This document shows, one piece after another, positions 14,701 to 28,799 of a DNA stretch of 64,000 nt. The notes below the pieces were generated by a model, which searched no databases, had not been told where the DNA came from, and saw only the letters and a program-made list of their open reading frames with translations. Source of the DNA: Crossaster papposus (lineage: Eukaryota > Echinodermata > Asteroidea > Velatida > Solasteridae); NCBI GenBank assembly GCA_037893245.1, contig JBAIAA010001131.1:174111-238110 (forward strand), read 5' to 3'. The translations under genes were made by a program, and so were the position numbers. Each line of letters begins with the position of its first letter. Position 1 is the first letter of the stretch.

Positions 14701-16769
14701 TACATATTTCTTATGCACACTTCTTTCCCTTTACATATTTCTTATGCACACTTCTTTCCCTTTACATATTTCTTATGCACACTTCTTTCCCTTTACATAT
14801 TTATTATGCACACTTCTTTCCCTTTACATATTTCTTATGCACACTTCTTTCCCTTTACATATTTCTTATGCACACTTCTTTCCCTTTACATATTTCTTAT
14901 GCACACTTCTTTCCCTTTACATATTTCTTATGCACACTTCTTTCCCTTTACATATTTCTTATGCACACTTCTTTCCCTTTACATATTTCTTATGCACACT
15001 TCTTTCCCTTTACATATTTCTTATGCACACTTCTTTCCCTTTACATATTTCTTATGCACACTTCTTTCCCTTTACATATTTAACTCGAGGGCTTGTTCCC
15101 ACATCATGTGTTTATTTCGTATGCACACTTCTTTCCCTTTACATATTTCTTATGCACACTTCTTTCCCTTTACATATTTCTTATGCACACTTCTTTCCCT
15201 TTACATATTTCTTATGCACACTTCTTTCCCTTTACATATTTCTTATGCACACTTCTTTCCCTTTACATATTTCTTATGCACACTTCTTTCCCTTTACATA
15301 TTTCTTATGCACACTTCTTTCCCTTTACATATTTATTATGCACACTTCTTTCCCTTTACATATTTATTATGCACACTTCTTTCCCTTTACATATTTCTTA
15401 TGCACACTTCTTTCCCTTTACATATTTCTTATGCACACTTCTTTCCCTTTACATATTTCTTATGCACACTTCTTTCCCTTTACATATTTCTTATGCACAC
15501 TTCTTTCCCTTTACATATTTCTTATGCACACTTCTTTCCCTTTACATATTTCTTATGCACACTTCTTTCCCTTTACATATTTCTTATGCACACTTCTTTC
15601 CCTTTACATATTTCTTATGCACACTTCTTTCCTTTTACATATTTCGTATGCACACTTCTTTCCCTTTACACATTTCTTATGCACACTTCTTTCCCTTTAC
15701 ATATTTCTTATGCACACTTCTTTCTCTTTACATATTTCTTATGCACACTTCTTTCCCTTTACATATTTCTTATGCACACTTCTTTCCCTTTACATATTTC
15801 TTATGCACACTTCTTTCCCTTTACATATTTCTTATGCACACTTCTTTCCCTTTACATATTTCTTATGCACACTTCTTTCCCTTTACATATTTCTTATGCA
15901 CACTTCTTTCCCTTTACATATTTCTTATGCACACTTCTTTCCCTTTACATATTTCTTATGCACACTTCTTTCCCTTTACATATTTCTTATGCACACTTCT
16001 TTCCCTTTACATATTTCTTATGCACACTTCTTTCCCTTTACATATTTCTTATGCACACTTCTTTCCCTTTACATATTTCTTATGCACACTTCTTTCCCTT
16101 TACATATTTCTTATGCACACTTCTTTCCCTTTACATATTTCTTATGCACACTTCTTTCCCTTTACATATTTCTTATGCACACTTCTTTCCCTTTACATAT
16201 TTCTTATGCACACTTCTTTCCCTTTACATATTTCTTATGCACACTTCTTTCCCTTTACATATTTCTTATGCACACTTCTTTCCCTTTACATATTTCTTAT
16301 GCACACTTCTTTCCCTTTACATATTTCTTATGCACACTTCTTTCCCTTTACATATTTCTTATGCACACTTCTTTCCCTTTACATATTTCTTATGCACACT
16401 TCTTTCCCTTTATTATTTCTTATGCACACTTCTTTCCATTTACATATTTCTTATGCACACTTCTTTCCATTTACATATTTCTTATGCACACTTCTTTCCC
16501 TTTACATATTTCTTATGCACACTTCTTTCCCTTTACATATTTCTTATGCACACTTCTTTCCCTTTACATATTTCTTATGCACACTTCTTTCCCTTTACAT
16601 ATTTCTTATGCACACTTCTTTCCCTTTACATATTTCTTATGCACACTTCTTTCCCTTTACATATTTCTTATGCACACTTCTTTCCCTTTACATATTTCTT
16701 ATGCACACTTCTTTCCCTTTACATATTTCTTATGCACACTTCTTTCCCTTTACATATTTCTTATGCACA

Positions 16770-18460
16770 CTTCTTTCTCTTTACATATTTCTTATGCACA
16801 CTTCTTTCCCTTTACATATTTATTATGCACACTTCTTTCCCTTTAAATATTTCTTATGCACACTTCTTTCCCTTTACATATTTCTTATGCTCACTTCTTT
16901 CCCTTTACATATTTCTTATGCACACTTTTTTCCCTTTACATATTTCTTATGCACACTTATTTCCCTTTACATATTTCTTATGCACACTTCTTTCCCTTTA
17001 CATATTTCTTATGCACACTTCTTTCCCTTTACATATTTCTTATGCACACTTCTTTCCCTTTACATATTTCTTATGCACACTTCTTTCCCTTTACATATTT
17101 CTTATGCACACTTCTTTCCCTTTACATATTTCTTATGCACACTTCTTTCCCTTTACATATTTCTTATGCACACTTCTTTCCCTTTACATATTTAACTCGA
17201 GGGCTTGTTTCCACATCATGTGTTTATTTCTTATGCACACTTCTTTCCCTTTACATATTTCTTATGCACACTTCTTTCCCTTTACATATTTCTTATGCAC
17301 ACTTCTTTCCCTTTACATATTTAACTCGAGGGCTTGTTCCCACATCATGTGTTTATTTCTTATGCACACTTCTTTCCCTTTACATATTTCTTATGCACAC
17401 TTCTTTCCCTTTACATATTTTTTATGCACACTTCTTTCCCTTTACATATTTCTTATGCACACTTCTTTCCCTTTACATATTTCTTATGCACACTTCTTTC
17501 CCTTTACATATTTCTTATGCACACTTCTTTCCCTTTACATATTTCTTATGCACACTTCTTTCCCTTTACATATTTCTTATGCACACTTCTTTCCCTTTAC
17601 ATATTTCTTATGCACACTTCTTTCCCTTTACATATTTCTTATGCACACTTCTTTCCCTTTACATATTTCTTATGCACACTTCTTTCCCTTTACATATTTC
17701 TTATGCACACTTCTTTCCCTTTACATATTTCTTATGCACACTTCTTTCCCTTTACATATTTCTTATGCACACTTCTTTCCCTTTACATATTTCTTATGCA
17801 CACTTCTTTCTCTTTACATATTTCTTATGCACACTTCTTTCCCTTTACATATTTATTATGCACACTTCTTTCCCTTTAAATATTTCTTATGCACACTTCT
17901 TTCCCTTTACATATTTCTTATGCTCACTTCTTTCCCTTTACATATTTCTTATGCACACTTTTTTCCCTTTACATATTTCTTATGCACACTTATTTCCCTT
18001 TACATATTTCTTATGCACACTTCTTTCCCTTTACATATTTCTTATGCACACTTCTTTCCCTTTACATATTTCTTATGCACACTTCTTTCCCTTTACATAT
18101 TTCTTATGCACACTTCTTTCCCTTTACATATTTCTTATGCACACTTCTTTCCCTTTACATATTTCTTATGCACACTTCTTTCCCTTTACATATTTCTTAT
18201 GCACACTTCTTTCCCTTTACATATTTAACTCGAGGGCTTGTTTCCACATCATGTGTTTATTTCTTATGCACACTTCTTTCCCTTTACATATTTCTTATGC
18301 ACACTTCTTTCCCTTTACATATTTCTTATGCACACTTCTTTCCCTTTACATATTTAACTCGAGGGCTTGTTCCCACATCATGTGTTTATTTCTTATGCAC
18401 ACTTCTTTCCCTTTACATATTTCTTATGCACACTTCTTTCCCTTTACATATTTTTTATGC
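16770..18460. repeat. 1,033-bp tandem duplication
   Basis: TTTAAATATTT (16846 and 17879), GCTCAC, TTTTTT and CTTATTT monomers, the altered insert GTTTCCACA (17194 and 18227), its partner insert (17323 and 18356) and a TTTTTTATG monomer (near 17420 and 18453) all recur at 1,033 bp. The upstream CCATTT pair near 16440-16470 is not repeated, so the left breakpoint lies between about 16.5 and 16.77 kb. Confidence 0.9.
17194..17229. repeat. Insert variant GTTTCCACA
   Basis: A single C-to-T change gives GTTTCCACA. It is shared only with the insert at 18227, exactly 1,033 bp away, and so supports the tandem duplication described for this stretch. Confidence 0.92.
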
Positions 18461-20752
18461 ACACTTCTTTCCCTTTACATATTTCTTATGCACACTTCTT
18501 TCCCTTTACATATTTCTTATGCACACTTCTTTCCCTTTACATATTTCTTATGCACACTTCTTTCCCTTTACATATTTCTTATGCACACTTCTTTCCCTTT
18601 ACATATTTCTTATGCACACTTCTTTCCCTTTACATATTTCTTATGCACACTTCTTTCCCTTTACATATTTCTTATGCACACTTCTTTCCCTTTACATATT
18701 TCTTATGCACACTTCTTTCCCTTTACATATTTCTTATGCACACTTCTTTCCCTTTACATATTTCTTATGCACACTTCTTTCCCTTTACATATTTCTTATG
18801 CACACTTCTTTCCCTTTACATATTTCTTATGCACACTTCTTTCCCTTTACATATTTCTTATGCACACTTCTTTCCCTTTACATATTTCTTATGCACACTT
18901 CTTTCCCTTTACATATTTCTTATGCACACTTCTTTCCCTTTACATATTTAACTCGAGGGCTTGTTCCCACATCATGTGTTTATTTCGTATGCACACTTCT
19001 TTCCCTTTACATATTTCTTATGCACACTTCTTTCCCTTTACATATTTCTTATGCACACTTCTTTCCCTTTACATATTTCTTATGCACACTTCTTTCCCTT
19101 TACATATTTCTTATGCACACTTCTTTCCCTTTACATATTTATTATGCACACTTCTTTCCCTTTACATATTTATTATACACACTTTTTTCCCTTTACATAT
19201 TTCTTATGCACACTTCTTTCCCTTTACATATTTCTTATGCACACTTCTTTCCCTTTACATATTTCTTATGCACACTTCTTTCCCTTTACATATTTCTTAT
19301 GCACACTTGTTTCCCTTTACATATTTCTTATGCACACTTCTTTCCCTTTACATATTTCTTATGCACACTTCTTTCCCTTTACATATTTCTTATGCACACT
19401 TCTTTCCCTTTACATATTTCTTATGCACACTTCTTTCCCTTTACATATTTCTTATGCACACTTCTTTCCCTTTACATATTTCTTATGCACACTTCTTTCC
19501 CTTTACATATTTCTTATGCACACTTCTTTCCCTTTACATATTTCTTATGCACACTTCTTTCCCTTTACATATTTCTTATGCACACTTCTTTCCCTTTACA
19601 TATTTCTTATGCACACTTCTTTCCCTTTACATATTTCTTATGCACACTTCTTTTCCTTTACATATTTCTTATGCACACTTCTTTCCCTTTACATATTTCT
19701 TATGCACACTTCTTTCCCTTTACATATTTCTTATGCACACTTCTTTCCCTTTACATATTTCTTATGCACACTTCTTTCCCTTTACATATTTATTATGCAC
19801 ACTTCTTTCCCTTTACATATTTCTTATGCACACTTCTTTCCCTTTACATATTTCTTATGCACACTTCTTTCCCTTTACATATTTCTTATGCACACTTCTT
19901 TCCCTTTACATATTTCTTATGCACACTTCTTTCCCTTTACATATTTATTATGCACACTTCTTTCCCTTTACATATTTCTTATGCACACTTCTTTCCCTTT
20001 ACATATTTCTTATGCACACTTCTTTCCCTTTACATATTTCTTATGCACACTTCTTTCCCTTTACATATTTCTTATGCACACTTCTTTCCCTTTACATGTT
20101 TCTTATGCACACTTCTTTCCCTTTACATATTTCTTATGCACACTTCTTTCCCTTTACATATTTCTTATGCACACTTCTTTCCCTTTACATATTTCTTATG
20201 CACACTTCTTTCCCTTTACATATTTCTTATGCACACTTCTTTCCCTTTACATATTTCTTATGCACACTTCTTTCCCTTTACATATTTCTTATGCACACTT
20301 CTTTCCCTTTACATATTTCTTATGCACACTTCTTTCCCTTTACATATTTCTTATGCACACTTCTTTCCCTTTACATATTTCTTATGCACACTTCTTTCCC
20401 TTTACATATTTCTTATGCACACTTCTTTCCCTTTACATATTTCTTATGCACACTTCTTTCCCTTTACATATTTCTTATGCACACTTCTTTCCCTTTACAT
20501 ATTTCTTATGCACACTTCTTTCCCTTTACATATTTCTTATGCACACTTCTTTCCCTTTACATATTTCTTATGCACACTTCTTTCCCTTTACATATTTCTT
20601 ATGCACACTTCTTTCCCTTTACATATTTCTTATGCACACTTCTTTCCCTTTACATATTTCTTATGCACACTTCTTTCCCTTTACATATTTCTTATGCACA
20701 CTTCTTTCCCTTTACATATTTCTTATGCACACTTCTTTCCCTTTACATATTT

Positions 20753-23700
20753 AACTCGAGGGCTTGTTCCCACATCATGTGTTTATTTCTTATGCACACT
20801 TCTTTCCCTTTACATATTTCTTATGCACACTTCTTTCCCTTTACATATTTCTTATACACACTTCTTTCCCTTTACATATTTCTTATGCACACTTTTTTCC
20901 CTTTACATATTTCTTATGCACACTTCTTTCCCTTTACATATTTCTTATGCACACTTCTTTCCCTTTACATATTTCTTATGCACACTTCTTTCCCTTTACA
21001 TATTTCTTATGCACACTTCTTTCCCTTTACATATTTCTTATGCACACTTCTTTCCCTTTACATATTTCTTATGCACACTTCTTTCCCTTTACATATTTCT
21101 TATGCACACTTCTTTCCCTTTACATATTTCTTATGCACACTTCTTTCCCTTTACATATTTCTTATGCACACTTCTTTCCCTTTACATATTTCTTATGCAC
21201 ACTTCTTTCCCTTTACATATTTCTTATGCACACTTCTTTCCCTTTACATATTCCTTATGCACACTTCTTTCCCTTTACATATTTCTTATGCACACTTCTT
21301 TCCCTTTACATATTTCTTATGCACACTTCTTTCCCTTTACATATTTCTTATGCACACTTCTTTCCCTTTACATATTTCTTATGCACACTTCTTTCCCTTT
21401 ACATATTTCTTATGCACACTTCTTTCCCTTTACATATTTCTTATGCAAACTTCTTTCCCTTTACATATTTCTTATGCACACTTCTTTCCCTTTACATATT
21501 TCTTATGCACACTTCTTTCCCTTTACATATTTCTTATGCACACTTCTTTCCCTTTACATATTTCTTATGCACACTTCTTTCCCTTTACATATTTCTTATG
21601 CACACTTCTTTCCCTTTACATATTTCTTATGCACACTTCTTTCCCTTTACATATTTCTTATGCACACTTCTTTCCCTTTACATATTTCTTATGCACACTT
21701 CTTTCCCTTTACATATTTCTTATGCACACTTCTTTCCCTTTACATATTTCTTATGCACACTTCTTTCCCTTTACATATTTCTTATGCACACTTCTTTCCC
21801 TTTACATATTTCTTATGCACACTTCTTTCCCTTTACATATTCCTTATGCACACTTCTTCCCCTTTACATATTTCTTATGCACACTTCTTTCCCTTTACAT
21901 ATTTCTTATGCACACTTCTTTCCCTTTACATATTTCTTATGCACACTTCTTTCCCTTTACATATTTCTTATGCACACTTCTTTCCCTTTACATATTTCTT
22001 ATGCACACTTCTTTCCCTTTACATATTTTTTATGCACACTTCTTTCCCTTTACATATTTCTTATGCACACTTCTTTCCCTTTACATATTTCTTATGCACA
22101 CTTCTTTCCCTTTACATATTTCTTATGCACACTTCTTTCCCTTTACATATTTCTTATGCACACTTCTTTCCCTTTACATATTTCTTATGCACACTTCTTT
22201 CCCTTTACATATTTCTTATGCACACTTCTTTCCCTTTACATATTTCTTATGCACACTTCCTTCCCTTTACATATTTCTTATGCACACTTCTTTCCCTTTA
22301 CATATTTCTTATGCACACTTCTTTCCCTTTACATATTTCTTATGCACACTTCTTTCCCTTTACATATTTCTTATGCACACTTCTTTCCCTTTACATATTT
22401 AACTCGAGGGCTTGTTCCCACATCATGTGTTTATTTATTATGCACACTTCTTTCCCTTTACATATTTAACTCGAGGGCTTGTTCCCACATCATGTGTTTA
22501 TTTCTTATGCACACTTCTTTCCCTTTACATATTTAACTCGAGGGCTTGTTCCCACATCATGTGTTTATTTCTTATGCACACTTCTTTCCCTTTACATATT
22601 TCTTATGCACACTTCTTTCCCTTTACATATTTCTTATGCACACTTCTTTCCCTTTACATATTTCTTATGCACACTTTTTTCCCTTTACATATTTCTTATG
22701 CACACTTCTTTCCCTTTACATATTTCTTATGCACACTTCTTTCCCTTTACATATTTCTTATGCACACTTCTTTCCCTTTACATATTTCTTATGCACACTT
22801 CTTTCCCTTTACATATTTATTATGCACACTTCTTTCCCTTTACATATTTCTTATGCACACTTCTTTCCCTTTACATATTTCTTATGCACACTTCTTTCCC
22901 TTTACATATTTCTTATGCACACTTCTTTCCCTTTACATATTTCTTATGCACACTTCTTTCCCTTTACATATTTCTTATGCACACTTCTTTCCCTTTACAT
23001 ATTTCTTATGCACACTTCTTTCCCTTTACATATTTCTTATGCACACTTCTTTCCCTTTACATATTTCTTATGCACACTTCTTTCCCTTTACATATTTCTT
23101 ATGCACACTTCTTTCCCTTTACATATTTCTTATGCACACTTCTTTCCCTTTACATATTTCTTATGCACACTTCTTTCCCTTTACATATTTCTTATGCACA
23201 CTTCTTTCCCTTTACATATTTCTTATGCACACTTCTTTCCCTTTACATATTTCTTATGCACACTTCTTTCCCTTTACATATTTCTTATGCACACTTCTTT
23301 CCCTTTACATATTTCTTATGCACACTTCTTTCCCTTTACATATTTCTTATGCACACTTCTTTCCCTTTACATATTTCTTATGCACACTTCTTTCCCTTTA
23401 CATATTTCTTATGCACACTTCTTTCCCTTTACATATTCCTTATGCACACTTCTTCCCCTTTACATATTTCTTATGCACACTTATTTCCCTTTACATATTT
23501 CTTATGCACACTTCTTTCCCTTTACATATTTCTTATGCACACTTCTTTCCCTTTACATATTTCTTATGCACACTTCTTTCCCTTTACATATTTCTTATGC
23601 ACACTTCTTTCCCTTTACATATTTCTTATGCACACTTCTTTCCCTTTACATATTTCTTATGCACACTTCTTTCCCTTTACATATTTCTTATGCACACTTC

Positions 23701-26700
23701 TTTCCCTTTACATATTTCTTATGCACACTTCTTTCCCTTTACATATTTCTTATGCACACTTCTTTCCCTTTACATATTTCTTATGCACACTTCTTTCCCT
23801 TTACATATTTCTTATGCACACTTCTTTCCCTTTACATATTTCTTATGCACACTTCCTTCCCTTTACATATTTCTTATGCACACTTCTTTCCCTTTACATA
23901 TTTCTTATGCACACTTCTTTCCCTTTACATATTTAACTCGAGGGCTTGTTCCCACATCATGTGTTTATTTATTATGCACACTTCTTTCCCTTTACATATT
24001 TAACTCGAGGGCTTGTTCCCACATCATGTGTTTATTTCTTATGCACACTTCTTTCCCTTTACATATTTCTTATGCACACTTCTTTCCCTTTACATATTTC
24101 TTATGCACACTTCTTTCCCTTTACATATTTCTTATGCACACTTCTTTCCCTTTACATATTTCTTATGCACACTTCTTTCCCTTTACATATTTCTTATGCA
24201 CACTTCTTTCCCTTTACATATTTCTTATGCACACTTCTTTCCCTTTACATATTTCTTATGCACACTTCTTTCCTTTTACATATTTCGTATGCACACTTCT
24301 TTCCCTTTACACATTTCTTATGCACACTTCTTTCCCTTTACATATTTCTTATGCACACTTCTTTCCCTTTACATATTTCTTATGCACACTTCTTTCCCTT
24401 TACATATTTCTTATGCACACTTCTTTCCCTTTACATATTTCTTATGCACACTTCTTTCCCTTTACATATTTCTTATGCACACTTCTTTCCCTTTACATAT
24501 TTCTTATGCACACTTCTTTCCCTTTACATATTTCTTATGCACACTTCTTTCCCTTTACATATTTCTTATGCACACTTCTTTCCCTTTACATATTTCTTAT
24601 GCACACTTCTTTCCCTTTACATATTTCTTATGCACACTTCTTTCCCTTTACATATTTCTTATGCACACTTCTTTCCCTTTACATATTTCTTATGCACACT
24701 TCTTTCCCTTTACATATTCCTTATGCACACTTCTTCCCCTTTACATATTTCTTATGCACACTTATTTCCCTTTACATATTTCTTATGCACACTTCTTTCC
24801 CTTTACATATTTCTTATGCACACTTCTTTCCCTTTACATATTTCTTATGCACACTTCTTTCCCTTTACATATTTCTTATGCACACTTCTTTCCCTTTACA
24901 TATTTCTTATGCACACTTCTTTCCCTTTACATATTTCTTATGCACACTTCTTTCCCTTTACATATTTCTTATGCACACTTCTTTCCCTTTACATATTTCT
25001 TATGCACACTTCTTTCCCTTTACATATTTCTTATGCACACTTCTTTCCCTTTACATATTTCTTATGCACACTTCTTTCCCTTTACATATTTCTTATGCAC
25101 ACTTCCTTCCCTTTACATATTTCTTATGCACACTTCTTTCCCTTTACATATTTCTTATGCACACTTCTTTCCCTTTACACATTTAACTCGAGGGCTTGTT
25201 CCCACATCATGTGTTTATTTATTATGCACACTTCTTTCCCTTTACATATTTAACTCGAGGGCTTGTTCCCACATCATGTGTTTATTTCTTATGCACACTT
25301 CTTTCCCTTTACATATTTCTTATGCACACTTCTTTCCCTTTACATATTTCTTATGCACACTTCTTTCCCTTTACATATTTCTTATGCACACTTCTTTCCC
25401 TTTACATATTTCTTATGCACACTTCTTTCCCTTTACATATTTCTTATGCACACTTCTTTCCCTTTACATATTTCTTATGCACACTTCTTTCCCTTTACAT
25501 ATTTCTTATGCACACTTCTTTCCTTTTACATATTTCGTATGCACACTTCTTTCCCTTTACACATTTCTTATGCACACTTCTTTCCCTTTACATATTTCTT
25601 ATGCACACTTCTTTCCCTTTACATATTTCTTATGCACACTTCTTTCCCTTTACATATTTCTTATGCACACTTCTTTCCCTTTACATATTTCTTATGCACA
25701 CTTCTTTCCCTTTACATATTTCTTATGCACACTTCTTTCCCTTTACATATTTCTTATGCACACTTCTTTCCCTTTACATATTTCTTATGCACACTTCTTT
25801 CCCTTTACATATTTCTTATGCACACTTCTTTCCCTTTACATATTTCTTATGCACACTTCTTTCCCTTTACATATTTCTTATGCACACTTCTTTCCCTTTA
25901 CATATTTCTTATGCACACTTCTTTCCCTTTACATATTTCTTATGCACACTTCTTTCCCTTTACATATTTCTTATGCACACTTCTTTCCCTTTACATATTT
26001 CTTATGCACACTTCTTTCCCTTTACATATTTCTTATGCACACTTCTTTCCCTTTACATATTTCTTATGCACACTTCTTTCCCTTTACATATTACTTATGC
26101 ACACTTCTTTCCCTTTACATATTTCTTATGCACACTTCTTTCCCTTTACATATTTCTTATGCACACTTCTTTCCCTTTACATATTTCTTATGCACACTTC
26201 TTTCTCTTTACATATTTCTTATGCACACTTCTTTCCCTTTACATATTTCTTATGCACACTTCTTTCCCTTTACATATTTCTTATGCACACTTCTTTCCCT
26301 TTACATATTTCTTATGCACACTTCTTTCCCTTTACATATTTCTTATGCACACTTCTTTCCCTTTACATATTTCTTATGCACACTTCTTTCCCTTTACATA
26401 TTTCTTATGCACACTTCTTTCCCTTTACATATTTCTTATGCACACTTCTTTCCCTTTACATATTTCTTATGCACACTTCCTTCCCTTTACATATTTCTTA
26501 TGCACACTTCTTTCCCTTTACATATTTCTTATGCACACTTCTTTCCCTTTACATATTTCTTATGCACACTTCTTTCCCTTTACATATTTCTTATGCACAC
26601 TTCTTTCCCTTTACATATTTAACTCGAGGGCTTGTTCCCACATCATGTGTTTATTTATTATGCACACTTCTTTCCCTTTACATATTTAACTCGAGGGCTT

Positions 26701-27932
26701 GTTCCCACATCATGTGTTTATTTATTATGCACACTTCTTTCCCTTTACATATTTCTTATGCACACTTCTTTCCCTTTACATATTTCTTATGCACACTTCT
26801 TTCCCTTTACATATTTCTTATGCACACTTCTTTCCCTTTACATATTTCTTATGCACACTTCTTTCCCTTTACATATTTCTTATGCACACTTCTTTCCCTT
26901 TACATATTTCTTATGCACACTTCTTTCCCTTTACATATTTCTTATGCACACTTCTTTCCTTTTACATATTTCGTATGCACACTTCTTTCCCTTTACACAT
27001 TTCTTATGCACACTTCTTTCCCTTTACATATTTCTTATGCACACTTCTTTCCCTTTACATATTTCTTATGCACACTTCTTTCCCTTTACATATTTCTTAT
27101 GCACACTTCTTTCCCTTTACATATTTCTTATGCACACTTCTTTCCCTTTACATATTTCTTATGCACACTTCTTTCCCTTTACATATTTCTTATGCACACT
27201 TCTTTCCCTTTACATATTTCTTATGCACACTTCTTTCCCTTTACATATTTCTTATGCACACTTCTTTCCCTTTACATATTTCTTATGCACACTTCTTTCC
27301 CTTTACATATTTCTTATGCACTCTTCTTTCCCTTTACATATTTCTTATGCACACTTCTTTCCCTTTACATATTTCTTATGCACACTTCTTTCCCTTTACA
27401 TATTTCTTATGCACACTTCTTTCCCTTTACATATTTCTTATGCACACTTCTTTCCCTTTACATATTTCTTATGCACACTTCTTTCCCTTTACATATTTCT
27501 TATGCACACTTCTTTCCCTTTACATATTTCTTATGCACACTTCTTTCCCTTTACATATTTCTTATGCACACTTCTTTCCCTTTACATATTTCTTATGCAC
27601 ACTTCTTTCCCTTTACATATTTCTTATGCACACTTCTTTCTCTTTACATATTTCTTATGCACACTTCTTTCCCTTTACATATTTCTTATGCACACTTCTT
27701 TCCCTTTACATATTTCTTATGCACACTTCTTTCCCTTTACATATTTCTTATGCACACTTCTTTCCCTTTACATATTTCTTATGCACACTTCTTTCCCTTT
27801 ACATATTTCTTATGCACACTTCTTTCCCTTTACATATTTCTTATGCACACTTCTTTCCCTTTACATATTTCTTATGCACACTTCTTTCCCTTTACATATT
27901 TCTTATGCACACTTCTTTCCCTTTATATATAT
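20753..27932. repeat. Block II: 1.25-1.5-kb units headed by insert doublets
   Basis: Inserts start at 20753 (single), 22401, 22468, 22535 (triplet at 67-bp spacing), 23935, 24002, 25185, 25252, 26621 and 26688 (doublets at 67 bp). The first insert of each multiplet is followed by ATTATG rather than CTTATG, a linked variant that marks common descent. Unit lengths are 1,534, 1,250 and 1,436 bp. The CCTTTT/CGTATG/ACACATTT marker recurs at the same offset, near 24274, 25524 and 26960, exactly 1,250 and 1,436 bp apart. Confidence 0.9.
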
Positions 27933-28412
27933 AACTCGAGGGCTTGTTCCCACATCATGTGTTTATTTCTTATGCACACTTCTTTCCCTTTACATATTTC
28001 TTATGCACACTTCTTTCCCTTTACATATTTCTTATGCACACTTCTTTCCCTTTACATATTTAACTCGAGGGCTTGTTCCCACATCATGTGTTTATTTCTT
28101 ATGCACACTTCTTTCCCTTTACATATTTCTTATGCACACTTCTTTCCCTTTACATATTTCTTATGCACACTTCTTTCCCTTTACATATTTCTTATGCACA
28201 CTTCTTTCCCTTTACATATTTCTTATGCACACTTCTTTCCCTTTACATATTTCTTATGCACACTTCTTTCCCTTTACATATTTCTTATGCACACTTCTTT
28301 CCCTTTACATATTTCTTATGCACACTTCTTTCCCTTTACATATTTAACTCGAGGGCTTGTTCCCACATCATGTGTTTATTTCTTATGCACACTTCTTTCC
28401 CTGTACATATTT

Positions 28413-28644
28413 AACTCGAGGGCTTGTTCCCACATCATGTGTTTATTTCTTATGCACACTTCTTTCCCTTTACATATTTCTTATGCACACTTCTTTCCCT
28501 TTACATATTTAACTCGAGGGCTTGTTCCCACATCATGTGTTTATTTCTTATGCACACTTCTTTCCCTTTACATATTTCTTATGCACACTTCTTTCCCTTT
28601 ACATATTTAACTCGAGGGCTTGTTCCCACATCATGTGTTTATTT
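28413..28644. repeat. 98-bp repeat, three inserts in a row
   Basis: Inserts at 28413, 28511 and 28609 are each separated by two monomers, giving a 98-bp compound period. The host monomer of the first reads CTGTACAT, a private change. Confidence 0.9.
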
Positions 28645-28799
28645 CTTATGCACACTTCTTTCCCTTTACATATTTCTTATGCACACTTCTTTCCCTTTAC
28701 ATATTTCTTATGCACACTTCTTTCCCTTTACATATTTCTTATGCACACTTCTTTCCCTTTACATATTTCTTATTCACACTTCTTTCCCTTTACATATTT

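Larger units (their letters stand above)
1..20752. repeat. Block I: ~2.5-kb higher-order repeats
   Basis: Inserts start at 1671, 2482, 2549, 3855, 3984, 4547, 5172, 5301, 5864, 7666, 7795, 8358, 11865, 11994, 12557, 14390, 14519, 15082, 17194, 17323, 18227, 18356 and 18950. The recurring order of markers is: insert pair 129 bp apart; third insert 563 bp after the second, followed by CGTATG instead of CTTATG; monomers ending ATT; a CCTTTT monomer followed by CGTATG and ACACATTT; a TCTCTTT monomer; a 30-bp monomer followed by two CCATTT monomers; then the next pair. The distance from third insert to third insert is 2,494 bp (5864 to 8358) and 2,525 bp (12557 to 15082). Other intervals are shortened or lengthened by whole monomers. 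Confidence 0.9.
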
